Assembly (NCBI RefSeq): GCF_003963535.1
Contig: NZ_CP034539.1
Coordinates: forward strand, 1,178,001 to 1,242,000
DNA from: Streptomyces cyaneochromogenes
GTDB taxonomy: Bacteria; Actinomycetota; Actinomycetes; Streptomycetales; Streptomycetaceae
Direction: 5' to 3'
Length of the DNA stretch: 64,000 bases
This document shows, in pieces, positions 52,714 to 61,545 of this stretch; position 1 is the stretch's first letter, and each line of letters starts with the position of its first letter. Both the position numbers and the translations under genes were made by a program. The notes beneath the pieces were generated by a model. It ran no database searches, had not been told where the DNA came from, and saw only the letters and a program-made list of their open reading frames with translations.

Positions 52714-53106
52714 ATGGTGCACGTACTGAGCGGACGGACCCTCCTCCAGCCCCTCGACCCCGAGCGTTCCCGGGTCTTCTACGGGGAGCAACTGGGCCTG
52801 GCCGTATACCGCGAGTTCGGGACGGGTCCGGAGCGCGGCACCGTCTACTTCCTGGGCGGGGGCTTCCTGGAGGTCTCGGGGCGGTCCGAGACGCCGCCCT
52901 CCCCCAACGTCCGGCTCTGGATGCAGGTCGCGGACGTGGCGGCGGCGCACGACGAACTGCGCGCGAAGGGCGTCGAGATCGAGCGGCCTCCGGTGAAGGA
53001 GCCGTGGGGCCTGGTCGAGATGTGGATCGCCGACCCGGACGGGACGCGGATCGTGCTGGTGGAGGTGCCCGCGGACCATCCGCTGCGCTACCGGCCCGGA
53101 ATCTAG
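52714..53106 (+). CDS. VOC family protein
   Basis: 130 residues: single VOC unit. SGRTLLQPLDPERSRVFYGE, QLGLAVYREFGTGPERGTVY, LWMQVADVAAAHDELRAKGV, and WGLVEMWIADPDGTRIVLVE with the metal Glu and the D-P-D-G turn. It is probably a dimeric metal-dependent isomerase, dioxygenase-like enzyme or resistance protein. The last 4 nt overlap the convergent GNAT gene (CTAG). The substrate cannot be read. Confidence 0.88.
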   Translation: MVHVLSGRTLLQPLDPERSRVFYGEQLGLAVYREFGTGPERGTVYFLGGGFLEVSGRSETPPSPNVRLWMQVADVAAAHDELRAKGVEIERPPVKEPWGLVEMWIADPDGTRIVLVEVPADHPLRYRPGI

Positions 53107-54014
53107 GGCCGGTGTTCCCAGCCTCGGTCGGTGCGGGTCAGCTCCCGGAAGCCGGCCGAGGTCAGGTGGGTGATCGCCGTGCCGTCGGCGGCCGCTTCGT
53201 AGGCGAGGAGGCGGTCCACGCCGCACAGGCGCAGCCAGTCGGCGGCCTGCCCCAGCAGCCAGTGCTCCAGGCCCTCGCCGTGCGCCGACGGGTCGATGTG
53301 CAGGTTGCCGATGTCGGCGAGGCCGAGGCCCCGGGTATGGCGTTCGGGGCGGGACAGGGCGGTGTCGACCTCGATGAAACCGAGGGCACGGCCGCCGGCG
53401 TACGCCGTCAGACGCGTGCCGCACTCCCCCAGCGTGCGCTGGACGGTGACGCCGGGCCGGGGCTTGTGGGGCGGCAGGTCGGTCACCCGCGCGATCAGGA
53501 TCACCTCGGTGTCGCCGACGTGCCGGAAGCCCGAGCGTTCGTAGAGGGCCCGGATGTGCGGCCAGTTGCGGGGCAGTCCGTAGACGGCCGGGGCCGGGAG
53601 GTCGCCGCTCGCGTACCGGACGCGTACGTTCCAGCGGGCCAGCCGGGCCAGGCAGGCGCTCATCAGCAGGTTCGCGGCCTCGTCGGAGTCCGGCCAGAAG
53701 GTGGCAGGCGGACGGCAGAGAAGCCAGTCGATCTCTCCGGTGTCCCGGTGGTCCGCGCCCACCTCGTCGTCCGCCCGGTAGCGCAGCAGATGGGCCGCGG
53801 CCACGACGTGGTCGCGCTGCTCGGCGACGAGGGTGACGCGCTCGCTCACCCAGGGGTCGGTGATGAACTCGTCCGGCTGTCGCTCCAGAGCGCTGAGCAC
53901 CGTGTTCACGGAGACGGAGACGCCGGGAACGACGGTCGCGACATGCAGGTTGATCAGTTCGGTGAGCTGGTCGCGGTCGGCACGGCGGAAGGGGCGCACT
54001 TCGAGCGCGGGCAT
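53103..54014 (-). CDS. GNAT N-acetyltransferase, probable double domain
   Basis: 303 residues from ATG 54014 with GGAGG upstream. The first half has LEVRPFRRADRDQLTELINL and WPHIRALYERSGFRHVGDTE (end of a GNAT fold). The second has FIEVDTALSRPERHTRGLGL and LHIDPSAHGEGLEHWLLGQA. It appears to hold two tandem GNAT units, of which the first has a weaker acetyl-CoA loop. The acceptor is unknown. It is convergent with the VOC gene and divergent from the double-VOC gene. Confidence 0.88.
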   Translation of the reverse strand: MPALEVRPFRRADRDQLTELINLHVATVVPGVSVSVNTVLSALERQPDEFITDPWVSERVTLVAEQRDHVVAAAHLLRYRADDEVGADHRDTGEIDWLLCRPPATFWPDSDEAANLLMSACLARLARWNVRVRYASGDLPAPAVYGLPRNWPHIRALYERSGFRHVGDTEVILIARVTDLPPHKPRPGVTVQRTLGECGTRLTAYAGGRALGFIEVDTALSRPERHTRGLGLADIGNLHIDPSAHGEGLEHWLLGQAADWLRLCGVDRLLAYEAAADGTAITHLTSAGFRELTRTDRGWEHRP

Positions 54015-54179
54015 GGGGGACCTCCGGTCGGAGAACGGTGTCGGGAGGCCGCCATGCGATGCGGTACGGGGTCGAGCGTACGGCGTCGGCGGGGCCGGGC
54101 TCCAGTGGGTTTCGCCGGATGGCCGGGGTCCGGGGCGGGGCTTAGCGTGCTGAAGGGGGTTTCCTTCGGAAGGAACGCC

Positions 54180-54944
54180 ATGAAGCTCGACAAGCCGGTG
54201 ACCGGTGGGCCCTGCTGGACCGAGCTCGGGACCAGTGACCTGGCATCCGCCAAGCGGTTCTACGAGGGGTTGTTCGGCTGGCGGGCCGAGACCGATCCGC
54301 GTCAGGAGGCGGGCGGCTACACGATCGCGCACCTCGGGGACGCGGCGGTGGCCGCGCTGACCCCGCTGTACCAGGAGGGGCAGCCGGTGGCGTGGAACGT
54401 GGCGTTCGCGGTGCCGGACGCGGACGCCGCCGCCGCGCAGGTGACCGAGGCCGGCGGTGTGGTGCTGGTCGGTCCGATGGACGTGTTCGACGTGGGCCGC
54501 TTCGCGGTGGCCGTCGACCCCACCGGCGCGGCCTTCCAGCTCTGGCAGGCCCGGGCTTTCCCGGGCGCGGGCGTGCTCAACGCGCCCGGCTCGCTGGGCT
54601 GGGTGGAGCTCATGACCCGGGAGCCCGAGCGGGCCGTGGACTTCTACACCACCGTGTTCGGCTGGAGCGTCAACGCCTCGGAGCGCTACACGCAGTGGGG
54701 CATCGAGGGCGCCGACTTCGGCGGCATGGTCACGATGGACGACAAGTTCCCGCACGAGGTGCCGGCGCACTGGCTGCCGTACTTCGCCGTGGCCGACGTG
54801 GACAGCACGGCGGCGGACGCCACACAGGCGGACGGCACGGTCCTGATGGAGCCCACCTCCGTCCCCGACGGACCGCGCATCGCCGTCCTGCGGGACCCGC
54901 AGGGGGCGATGTTCGGCGTGTACCGCGCGGGCTACGAGCGCTGA
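54180..54944 (+). CDS. VOC family protein with two glyoxalase domains
   Basis: 254 residues. Two VOC units: residues 10-120 (GGPCWTELGTSDLASAKRFY, GRFAVAVDPTGAAFQLWQAR) and 130-254 (GSLGWVELMTREPERAVDFY, PRIAVLRDPQGAMFGVYRAG). It belongs to the group of tandem VOC proteins common in Streptomyces. The start ATG has GGAAGGA 5 nt upstream. It overlaps the convergent large glycoside hydrolase gene by 13 nt. The function is unknown; detoxification is a guess. Confidence 0.92.
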   Translation: MKLDKPVTGGPCWTELGTSDLASAKRFYEGLFGWRAETDPRQEAGGYTIAHLGDAAVAALTPLYQEGQPVAWNVAFAVPDADAAAAQVTEAGGVVLVGPMDVFDVGRFAVAVDPTGAAFQLWQARAFPGAGVLNAPGSLGWVELMTREPERAVDFYTTVFGWSVNASERYTQWGIEGADFGGMVTMDDKFPHEVPAHWLPYFAVADVDSTAADATQADGTVLMEPTSVPDGPRIAVLRDPQGAMFGVYRAGYER

Positions 54945-57550
54945 CCGCGCCCGCCCTGGTCCAGCGGGTCACCCGGCCGCCATGGGCCCAGCGGTGTCAC
55001 CACCACGCGGTCGATCACCGGCGCGTACGCGGAGCGTTGCCCGTGCGCGTTCCTGGACTCCCCGTCGAAGTCAGGGAGTTCGTCGGCGGTGAAGGTGAGG
55101 GTGTTGACGCCCGGGGCGAGGGCGACGGGGACGGTGAGGGTCCGGAAGGCGTTGAAGTGGAAGGTGGTGGGGAACAGGACCCGGTGCGGATCACCGCCGT
55201 TGACCGTGATGTCGGCGTGGCGGCAGATCGGGTCCGGATTGTAGTGGGTGGCCGGGGCCTGTTCGCCGTTGGAGTAGCGGATCGTCAGGGCGTGACGGCC
55301 GGCGTGCTCGGCCGTGACCGTCAGGGTGAGGGCGTTGTCGGGGCCGGCACCGATGCCGTCCACGGCCTTTCCGCCGGTGGCGTACGGGTACGCGGTCACG
55401 TGCGCGGTGCCGGTGAGGATGCCGTCCTCGGCGGCGTACGCCGTGCCGGCCAGCAGGCCGCGGGACGGGCCGACGCGCAGCCGGTCGACTATCAGGCGTT
55501 CCGAGGTGCCGGTGACCGTGATCTTGTTGATGCCGCCGGCCAGGAAGAGCGGCAGCGCCCCCTCCTCGGCACGGCCGACCTCCTCCCCGTTGACCGTCAC
55601 GACGCCTTCTCCGGGCCCGAGCCGGTCGACGGTGACCGTCGCCTCGCCGTCGTCGGCCGCGTGCACCCAGAAGGTCGCGGTGCCGCCCCGGGGCAGTACG
55701 GCGACGCCGGGGCCCGAGGCACCGCGGTGGGCGTGGCTGACGCGGGTGCCCTCGCGCAGGTCCGCGTACTCGGCGTCGTGGAGAGCGGGGCCCTCGGTGT
55801 CGCGCAGGGTGAGGTCCAGCTTGTCGATGACGGTGTCGCCCCTGGTGGCGCCGAGGTCCGGGTCCTGCGCGGCCAGGGTGATCCGGTGCCTGCCCGCGGT
55901 GAGTTCGGCCGTGGTGTCGGTGTGGCCCCACACCGCCGGCTTGTAGCCGAGCGGCAGCAGCAGTTCGCGCGGCCCCTCGCCGTCGACGCGCAGGAAGACG
56001 TTGGTGGGTCCCGCCTCGCGGACCAGCTCGGCCTCGTTGTGGGAGTTGGCGTACACGCTGATCTCGTACGTCCCGTCCCGCGGGACCTCCACGTCGAAGG
56101 CGAGGACGCCGTCGGAGCCGGTACGCAGGCCGCCCACATGGTGACCGCCGGAGGTGGCGAACCTGTCGACGGCGGACGGGGAGCCCTCGGGGCCGTTCCT
56201 GGAGTAGCCGCCGCCGGTGTACGTCGCGTCCTCGGCCTCGTACGTCCGCCGCCACCGCACCGCGGGCGGAAGGGGCTCGGTGCCGTGGCCGCCGGGCGAC
56301 AGGATCGCCTGGTACGCGGACATCTCGTCCAGGCCGGTGACGGACAGGGTCACCGTGCCGTCCACGACGGGCAGTTCGTCGTCGCGCAGCCGCGACGGCG
56401 CCTCGGAGGCTCCGACCTGGCCGGTCCAGCGGATCTCGTCGAGCCGTACGTGCACCGTCGTACCGAAGACCTCCGGGTCGACGTGCGCGAAGACGACCTC
56501 CGCGGCGCCGCCCGAGCCGCCGAACAGCACCCTGGACTGCCGTTTCGCCGTGTCCAGGGTGGCGACGCCCTGCAGGGTGTACTGCGCGTCGGGATGCGGC
56601 GCGGTGACCCGTACCGTGTTGCCGGTCATCCGGCCGTAGGCGTTGAACAGCCACCACTGGCCGTTGCCCTTGTTGGCCTCGACCACCGAGTCGTTGAGAT
56701 TGCCGGCGATGTTCCAGTACGCCATGTCGGCGTCGACCTTGGACTCCTCGATGGCGGAGATCCACTGCACCATCTGGCCGGGCACGGACAGGTGGTAGTT
56801 GTGGGCGTACTCGTTGAGGTTTACGGGCAGCGGACCGATACCCAACTCCCGTTCCCAGTCGCGGTACTTGGCCACATTCGTACGCACCTCGGCGGGCGAG
56901 GACAGCTCGTGCCAGGTGATCACGTCGGGCAGTACGCCGTGCGCCTTCGCGAACTCCAGGAAGCCCCGGACCTCCGGGTAGAGGACGCAGGTGTTGGGGC
57001 CGGCGATGCGCGCCCCGGGGTGCAGGCCCTTGATGAGGTGGTAGGTCTCCTGCCAGGCGGCGAAGTAGTGGCGCGGGTCGGTGTGCCAGGAGACTCGGTC
57101 GTGGCTCCACTCCCCCTCGCCGAACATGTTGCCCTCGGGTTCGTTGAACGGGACGTACACGATGTGCTTGGCCGACTCGCCGAGCGTGAGGGCGTGTTCG
57201 ACCTGACGGCGGACGACCTCCTTGAACCCGGCGAACCGTTCCGCCCCCGTGGCGCCCGGCCACTCGTAGGGGAAGCCCCGGTAAAAGTCGGGCAGGTAGA
57301 CGTAGACGTCCTTGCCGCCCGCGGCGACGAAGGACGGCAGGATCTCCAGGGCGTCCGCGCCGGGATGCTGGACGCCGTCCTGGGCCTTGGTCGCGACCGT
57401 ACGGACGTACATGCCCTCGACGACGGCACGGCTGGGCACGCCGTCGCCGTACAGGCCGTAGAGCGTGCCGCTCGCGCCACCGTGGAAGGGGCCGGTCTCG
57501 GTGCCGAGGTCGACGGTGAGCGTCTGCGGGCCGGGGGCTTCGGCTGCCAC
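54932..57550 (-). CDS. Putative glycoside hydrolase (clan GH-A-like) with C-terminal CBM35-like modules
   Basis: 872 residues from ATG 57550. Residues 1-330 form a TIM-barrel-like enzyme with a clan A pattern: HIVYVPFNEPEGNMFGEGEW (N-E-P, likely acid/base Glu) and GIGPLPVNLNEYAHNYHLSV (likely nucleophile Glu). About 450-620 is a carbohydrate-binding-like beta sandwich (TYEAEDATYTGGGYSRNGPE), and a second lies at about 700-860 (AYAAEDGILTGTAHVTAYPY), as in CBM6/CBM35. No signal peptide follows the start (MAAEAPGPQTLTVDLG), although the modules suggest action on polysaccharide. The upstream CGAAACTTCCG resembles Streptomyces xylanase-type operators. Confidence 0.82.
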   Translation of the reverse strand: MAAEAPGPQTLTVDLGTETGPFHGGASGTLYGLYGDGVPSRAVVEGMYVRTVATKAQDGVQHPGADALEILPSFVAAGGKDVYVYLPDFYRGFPYEWPGATGAERFAGFKEVVRRQVEHALTLGESAKHIVYVPFNEPEGNMFGEGEWSHDRVSWHTDPRHYFAAWQETYHLIKGLHPGARIAGPNTCVLYPEVRGFLEFAKAHGVLPDVITWHELSSPAEVRTNVAKYRDWERELGIGPLPVNLNEYAHNYHLSVPGQMVQWISAIEESKVDADMAYWNIAGNLNDSVVEANKGNGQWWLFNAYGRMTGNTVRVTAPHPDAQYTLQGVATLDTAKRQSRVLFGGSGGAAEVVFAHVDPEVFGTTVHVRLDEIRWTGQVGASEAPSRLRDDELPVVDGTVTLSVTGLDEMSAYQAILSPGGHGTEPLPPAVRWRRTYEAEDATYTGGGYSRNGPEGSPSAVDRFATSGGHHVGGLRTGSDGVLAFDVEVPRDGTYEISVYANSHNEAELVREAGPTNVFLRVDGEGPRELLLPLGYKPAVWGHTDTTAELTAGRHRITLAAQDPDLGATRGDTVIDKLDLTLRDTEGPALHDAEYADLREGTRVSHAHRGASGPGVAVLPRGGTATFWVHAADDGEATVTVDRLGPGEGVVTVNGEEVGRAEEGALPLFLAGGINKITVTGTSERLIVDRLRVGPSRGLLAGTAYAAEDGILTGTAHVTAYPYATGGKAVDGIGAGPDNALTLTVTAEHAGRHALTIRYSNGEQAPATHYNPDPICRHADITVNGGDPHRVLFPTTFHFNAFRTLTVPVALAPGVNTLTFTADELPDFDGESRNAHGQRSAYAPVIDRVVVTPLGPWRPGDPLDQGGRGQRS

Positions 57551-57657
57551 GGCATCCCTCCCATGTGGTTCGACATTCCGTACGTACGCCGGTTCTCCGA
57601 ACCGACCGGTCGAACCTAGGAAGATCGCGTAGGCCGCGTCAACAGGGAATCCCGCTC

Positions 57658-57668
57658 CGAAACTTCCG
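57658..57668. promoter_or_regulatory. Putative CGAAA-type carbohydrate operator
   Basis: CGAAACTTCCG differs by one base from the palindrome CGAAACTTTCG reported upstream of Streptomyces xylanase genes. It lies about 108 nt upstream of the glycoside hydrolase start, in a short A/T-richer stretch. Nearby GGTTC-TCC-GAACC (57591-57603) is a second inverted repeat. Confidence 0.45.
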
Positions 57669-57696
57669 AAACCGCAGCTCGGCGGGGTCAGGGCAC

Positions 57697-58233
57697 TCAG
57701 CCGCGGAGCGCGCCCAGCCGTCCCTCCAGCTGGCTCAGCAACTCGCCGAGCAGGGATGCCAGTTCATGTTGGCGATGCGGATCCAGGCCGGACAGTACGG
57801 CCGTCTCGTAGTCGAGCTGCTCCGGGAGGGTGCCGTCGACGAGTTCCCGGCCGGCGTCCGTGAGCCGGAGGTGGGCGACGCGGCGGTCCCGGCTGTCGCC
57901 GCGCCGCTCCACCAGGCCGCGTTCGGTCAGCAGCTTCAGGCGTTTGGTGACGGCGGCGCCCGAGGAGAAGGTCTCGCGGGCGAGTTCGCTGGGGGTCAGC
58001 TCGTGGCCGGTGCGGCGCAGCGCGCCGAGCAGGTCGAACTCGGGGCGGCTGAGCCCCGCGCGGCGCAGGGGGGCGTCCTCGGCCTGCTGGAGGAGGGCGG
58101 CGCAGCGGTTGATGCGGCCGATGATCTCCATGGGGGCGGTGTCGAGGTCGGGGTGGACGCTCTGCCACTGCCTGACCACGGCGGCCACCGTGTCCTGTCT
58201 CGTCCCGGTCGGCCCGCCGTTGGTCGCCGTCAT
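57697..58233 (-). CDS. MarR family transcriptional regulator
   Basis: 178 residues. Winged helix: RRAGLSRPEFDLLGALRRTG, ELTPSELARETFSSGAAVTK, RLKLLTERGLVERRGDSRDR and RVAHLRLTDAGRELVDGTLP. The start ATG overlaps the FUSC exporter stop (ATGA), so it is translated with the exporter from the same message, a self-limiting design. A palindrome just upstream of the exporter is its likely binding site. Confidence 0.93.
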   Translation of the reverse strand: MTATNGGPTGTRQDTVAAVVRQWQSVHPDLDTAPMEIIGRINRCAALLQQAEDAPLRRAGLSRPEFDLLGALRRTGHELTPSELARETFSSGAAVTKRLKLLTERGLVERRGDSRDRRVAHLRLTDAGRELVDGTLPEQLDYETAVLSGLDPHRQHELASLLGELLSQLEGRLGALRG

Positions 58234-59708
58234 GGCCGTACGCCCTCCGTCGTTTCGCTGCCCGTGCGCTGGTCCGCGCGTTGGTCCGGGTGCAGACCTC
58301 GGCTCCGCCCCGTAGCCGCGAGCGTACGGGGTGCCGACCCCCCGGCGCGCACGACCCGCTGCCACCGCCGGTCGGGTACGGCCACCGCGGCGACGAGGCC
58401 GAGCAGCGCGCCGACGAGGGTGTCCACGATCCGCTCGGTGATCAGCCGCCCGGGCTCCTGGAACCCGGCGAACTCGGTGACGAGCAACGCCATCGGGGTC
58501 ACGCAGACACTGCCGAGCCAGTAGTTGCGGCCGATCAGCGCCTCGGCGCCGAAGTTGAGGGCGAGGCAGCACAGGACCAGGGCGACCCCGCCGCTGTGGG
58601 CCACCGGGACGACCGCGGCGAAGAGCAGGACGCCGATCAGGTTGCCCACGACACGCTGGACGCCGCGGCCCCAGGTGAGCGTGAGGTTGGCCTGATACAG
58701 GGATGCCGCGGTGACCAGGGCCCAGTAGGGGCGGCCGATCCCGAGGGCGAGGGAGGCGTAGCCGGCGAGGGCGCAGCCGAGGGCCACGCGCAGGGCCAGC
58801 GGGGCCAGGGGGCGGAGGCGGCGCCACAGCGGGCCGGGAGGCGCGGCAGGTCCGGTGCCGAGGCCCGGGAGGTCGTCGACGTGCGGTACGGGGCGGTTGC
58901 CGCGCACTTGCCGGGCCCAGGTGCGCAGCGGCTCTGGGTCGGTGTCGGCCGGGGCCGCGAGGGCGACCTCGGCGCGGACGCGGAGGCGTTCGAGGGCTTG
59001 GCGGGTCTCGGAGGGGCGGCCTGCGCAGAGCAGGGCCTGGCGGGCGGACTGGACGGCGGTGGTGGCGGTGGCGTGGGGTCCGGCAGCCGTGGTGCCGTGG
59101 GGTCCGCCCTGGCCACCTGGGCGTCCGGTACCAGCCGTCTCGACGTACGCGGCGGCCGCGTGCAGGGCGCCCGCGACGGCCCGGCGCTCCGGTCCGTGCG
59201 GGCGCAGCAGGCCCGGTGCCATGCCGACGAGCCAGGCCCAGGCGCCGGATGCGGCTGCGAGCGCGAGATGGCCGGGGACCTGGGCGAGGGACTGCGGCGT
59301 GAACAGGGCGGCGGAGCTGACGAAGGTGAGGACCACGTTGCCGGGCGGACCGATCCGCGCCGCGTCGCACAGCACCTTCTGCACGGCAGCCAGTACCGCG
59401 CCCACCATGACCAGCACGACCGCGCCGGGGGCGAGCGAGGCCGCGACCAGCGCGGCGGCGAGGCCGCCGAGCATCCCGAGCACCACCCACGCCAGGGCGC
59501 GTGCCCGGGCGGCGTAGGGGCGGTTGTGGGCGTAGAGCGCGCACAGGGACCCGGCCATCGTGTACATCGCCAGGTCGAGGCGGCCCAGCGCCAGCAGGGC
59601 GATGCTGGGCGGGGCGACGGCGACGACCACGCTCAGGGCGGGCTTGAACCAGATGTCGGAGGGCCGGCCGAGGCGCAGGACTCCGGCAAGCGGGGGGCGG
59701 CTGCTCAT
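58230..59708 (-). CDS. FUSC family inner-membrane exporter
   Basis: 492 residues with two blocks of about five or six membrane helices (residues 20-165 and 330-450) separated by a cytosolic loop. This is the FUSC/aromatic-acid exporter layout: WFKPALSVVVAVAPPSIALL, LARPYWALV-type segment (seen as GIGRPYWALVTAASLYQANL), and TWGRGVQRVVGNLIGVLLFA. It probably exports an aromatic or weak acid. It is translationally coupled to marR and has an operator upstream. The start is ATG 59708. Confidence 0.9.
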   Translation of the reverse strand: MSSRPPLAGVLRLGRPSDIWFKPALSVVVAVAPPSIALLALGRLDLAMYTMAGSLCALYAHNRPYAARARALAWVVLGMLGGLAAALVAASLAPGAVVLVMVGAVLAAVQKVLCDAARIGPPGNVVLTFVSSAALFTPQSLAQVPGHLALAAASGAWAWLVGMAPGLLRPHGPERRAVAGALHAAAAYVETAGTGRPGGQGGPHGTTAAGPHATATTAVQSARQALLCAGRPSETRQALERLRVRAEVALAAPADTDPEPLRTWARQVRGNRPVPHVDDLPGLGTGPAAPPGPLWRRLRPLAPLALRVALGCALAGYASLALGIGRPYWALVTAASLYQANLTLTWGRGVQRVVGNLIGVLLFAAVVPVAHSGGVALVLCCLALNFGAEALIGRNYWLGSVCVTPMALLVTEFAGFQEPGRLITERIVDTLVGALLGLVAAVAVPDRRWQRVVRAGGSAPRTLAATGRSRGLHPDQRADQRTGSETTEGVRP

Positions 59709-59726
59709 ACCATGAGCTTAGCAAGT

Positions 59727-59742
59727 GTTTTACTCGTGAAAC
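59727..59742. promoter_or_regulatory. MarR operator candidate upstream of FUSC-marR operon
   Basis: GTTTTACTCGTGAAAC: imperfect 16-bp palindrome (GTTTyAC-2-GTrAAAC) 18 nt before the FUSC start codon. It is A/T-rich in a GC-rich background. Confidence 0.65.
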
Positions 59743-59900
59743 ATCCTCGTGGAACATTACGGCTGGTGTCGGGGATCGGCGGCGTGCCGACCTGCCGCGC
59801 TCCGCCGAACGCTCCCCGTGTACACCCTTGCGCTCGCGTGCGCACCGCACGGCCGGGGCATCGACGGACTGTCCGAGACCGTCGAGCGGGGAGGGTGCGC

Positions 59901-60440
59901 GTGCACGGACCGGCTTCGCACGGCTGGCTGCTGGTCGCGCTGTGTGCGGCGACCGGGGCCTACTGTCTGCTGCGGATGCGCAGCCACGTCGAGGAGCAGC
60001 GCCGTGCCGCGGGCGGCGAGGCCCTGATGGGCTTCGGCATGGCGGCGATGGCGGTGCCCGCCGCGGCCTTCACACCGCCGTCCTGGGCCTGGCCCGGCTA
60101 CGCGGCCTTGTTCGGCGCTGCCGCCCTGCACGCGCTGTGGTCGGCGCGGGCCGGGGCCCACCATCTGCACCACCTGGTGGGAGCGTCGGCCATGGCCTAC
60201 ATGGCGGTCGCGATGGCCGCGTCACCCGGGCACCCGAGCGGGCCCGGCGGTTCCGGGATTCCCCTGGTGACGGGCGTTCTGCTCCTGTACTTCGCGGGGT
60301 ACGTCCTGCTGTCCGGCGTGCGACTGGTACCCGTCGCCGCGGGCGGCGGTGGCGTCGGCTGGGGTGACCGGCCGGAGCTGGCGCGGGCCTGCAGGCTGTC
60401 GATGGGGATCGCGATGGTGGCGATGCTGCTGACGATGTGA
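59901..60440 (+). CDS. DUF5134 integral membrane protein
   Basis: 179 residues from GTG 59901, 7 nt after a GGGGAGG site. About five hydrophobic helices, with RMRSHVEEQRRAAGGEALMG, FGMAAMAVPAAAFTPPSWAW, HHLHHLVGASAMAYMAVAMA (His cluster) and AGYVLLSGVRLVPVA. It matches the DUF5134 pattern of membrane proteins with clustered histidines. The role is not established. The His cluster could bind metal, which is inference. Confidence 0.85.
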   Translation: MHGPASHGWLLVALCAATGAYCLLRMRSHVEEQRRAAGGEALMGFGMAAMAVPAAAFTPPSWAWPGYAALFGAAALHALWSARAGAHHLHHLVGASAMAYMAVAMAASPGHPSGPGGSGIPLVTGVLLLYFAGYVLLSGVRLVPVAAGGGGVGWGDRPELARACRLSMGIAMVAMLLTM

Positions 60441-60873
60441 AGCGCCCCCCGTTGCCCACCCGGGCCTCGAACCGGTGGTCGCCGGAAGCGTGGTGAAGGC
60501 CCGACGGCCGTGCTGTGCGCCGATGACGCACGGTGCCGGAGGGCCGCGCGGCATGCCGTGCGGGAGGTCGTACGGCACTTGCCCGGCGTCGGCGGCGACC
60601 TGCCCAACTCCTCGTCCATGCCCCGCTGTTGCACGGCGAGGAGCCCGGCGACGACCGGCTGGTGATCCTGGAGGGCGAGCGGCCGGGTGCCTGGTGGCCG
60701 CCCGGCCCGGGGCCCGGCCCGCGTCTGGCAGTGCTCGGATAGCCCGATCCGCCGCTGGGTACCCGGATCGCCTCCGGCGCATGTGCCGGAACAGCCGGTC
60801 ACTCCTGTGGCGGGCGTCGCAAACCCACCCCCGGCATTGGCCTCTCGCCCCATCGGTCGGCGAGGATCGCACT
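60441..60873. other. Long region (433 nt) with traces of a decayed gene
   Basis: No intact gene. In one plus-strand frame the translation RHAVREVVRHLPGVGGDLPN (about 60550-60610) reads as a normal helix. It then appears to continue in another frame as LLVHAPLLHGEEPGDDRLVI, then LEGERPGAWWPPG (about 60610-60710), ending at 60742. The change of frame and the coding-like composition suggest a degraded gene. I do not recognise the family. The rest of the region shows nothing. Confidence 0.45.
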
Positions 60874-61545
60874 ATGCACACCCAGTCCGTCCAATCCCCG
60901 CCCCGCCCGCCGGCCGAGCGCGGTCACGCCCGCTGGGCCGGTGCCCTGGCCCTGTGTTCGGCGTTGCTGCTCGCCCTGGTCGCGGTCCGGTGGAACCCGC
61001 TGATCGCCCTGGACGGCGACATCGCAGACACCACACACCGCTGGGCGGTCGACGAGAAGGGCGTCACGCACACGTTCCGGATCCTGACGGACTGGGTCTG
61101 GGATCCGTGGACGATGCGCATCCTGACCGCGGTGGTGGCGGTCTGGCTGGTGTGGCGCAGAGCGGCCCGCTGGACGGCCGTGTGGCTGGTGGCCACCTGT
61201 GCGCTCGGCACGGCGCTGCAGCAGTCCCTCAAGGCCCTGCTCGACCGTCCGCGTCCCGCCTGGCCCGACCCGGTCGACTCCGCCCACTTCGCCGCCTACC
61301 CGTCCGGTCACGCCATGACGGCCACGGTGGTGTGCGGCCTCCTGCTGTGGCTCCTGCACCGCTACGGCCCGGCACGCGCGCTGTGGCGTACGGCCGTCGC
61401 CCTGTCCGTGATCTCCGTGGCCGGCGTCGGTCTGACCCGGGTGTGGCTGGGCGTCCACTGGGCCACGGACGTCGTCGGCGGCTGGCTGCTGGGCGCGCTG
61501 GTCGTGGTGCTGGCGGTGCGGGTGCACACCCGATGGCTGGGGTGA
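60874..61545 (+). CDS. PAP2 family phosphatase
   Basis: 223 residues, about six membrane helices. The three phosphatase motifs are present: KALLDRPRP (K-x6-R-P), YPSGHAM (P-S-G-H) and RVWLGVHWATDVVGG (R-x5-H-x3-D). It removes phosphate from lipid phosphates such as phosphatidic acid or undecaprenyl diphosphate, with the active site on the outer face. The stop overlaps a possible start of the next gene, so the two are probably coupled. Confidence 0.93.
   Translation: MHTQSVQSPPRPPAERGHARWAGALALCSALLLALVAVRWNPLIALDGDIADTTHRWAVDEKGVTHTFRILTDWVWDPWTMRILTAVVAVWLVWRRAARWTAVWLVATCALGTALQQSLKALLDRPRPAWPDPVDSAHFAAYPSGHAMTATVVCGLLLWLLHRYGPARALWRTAVALSVISVAGVGLTRVWLGVHWATDVVGGWLLGALVVVLAVRVHTRWLG

Noticed and set aside
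54392..57619. A 1075-codon plus-strand open frame
   Set aside because: Covers the antisense of the glycoside hydrolase and part of the VOC gene. Gly/Val/Arg-rich with no domain, so a shadow.
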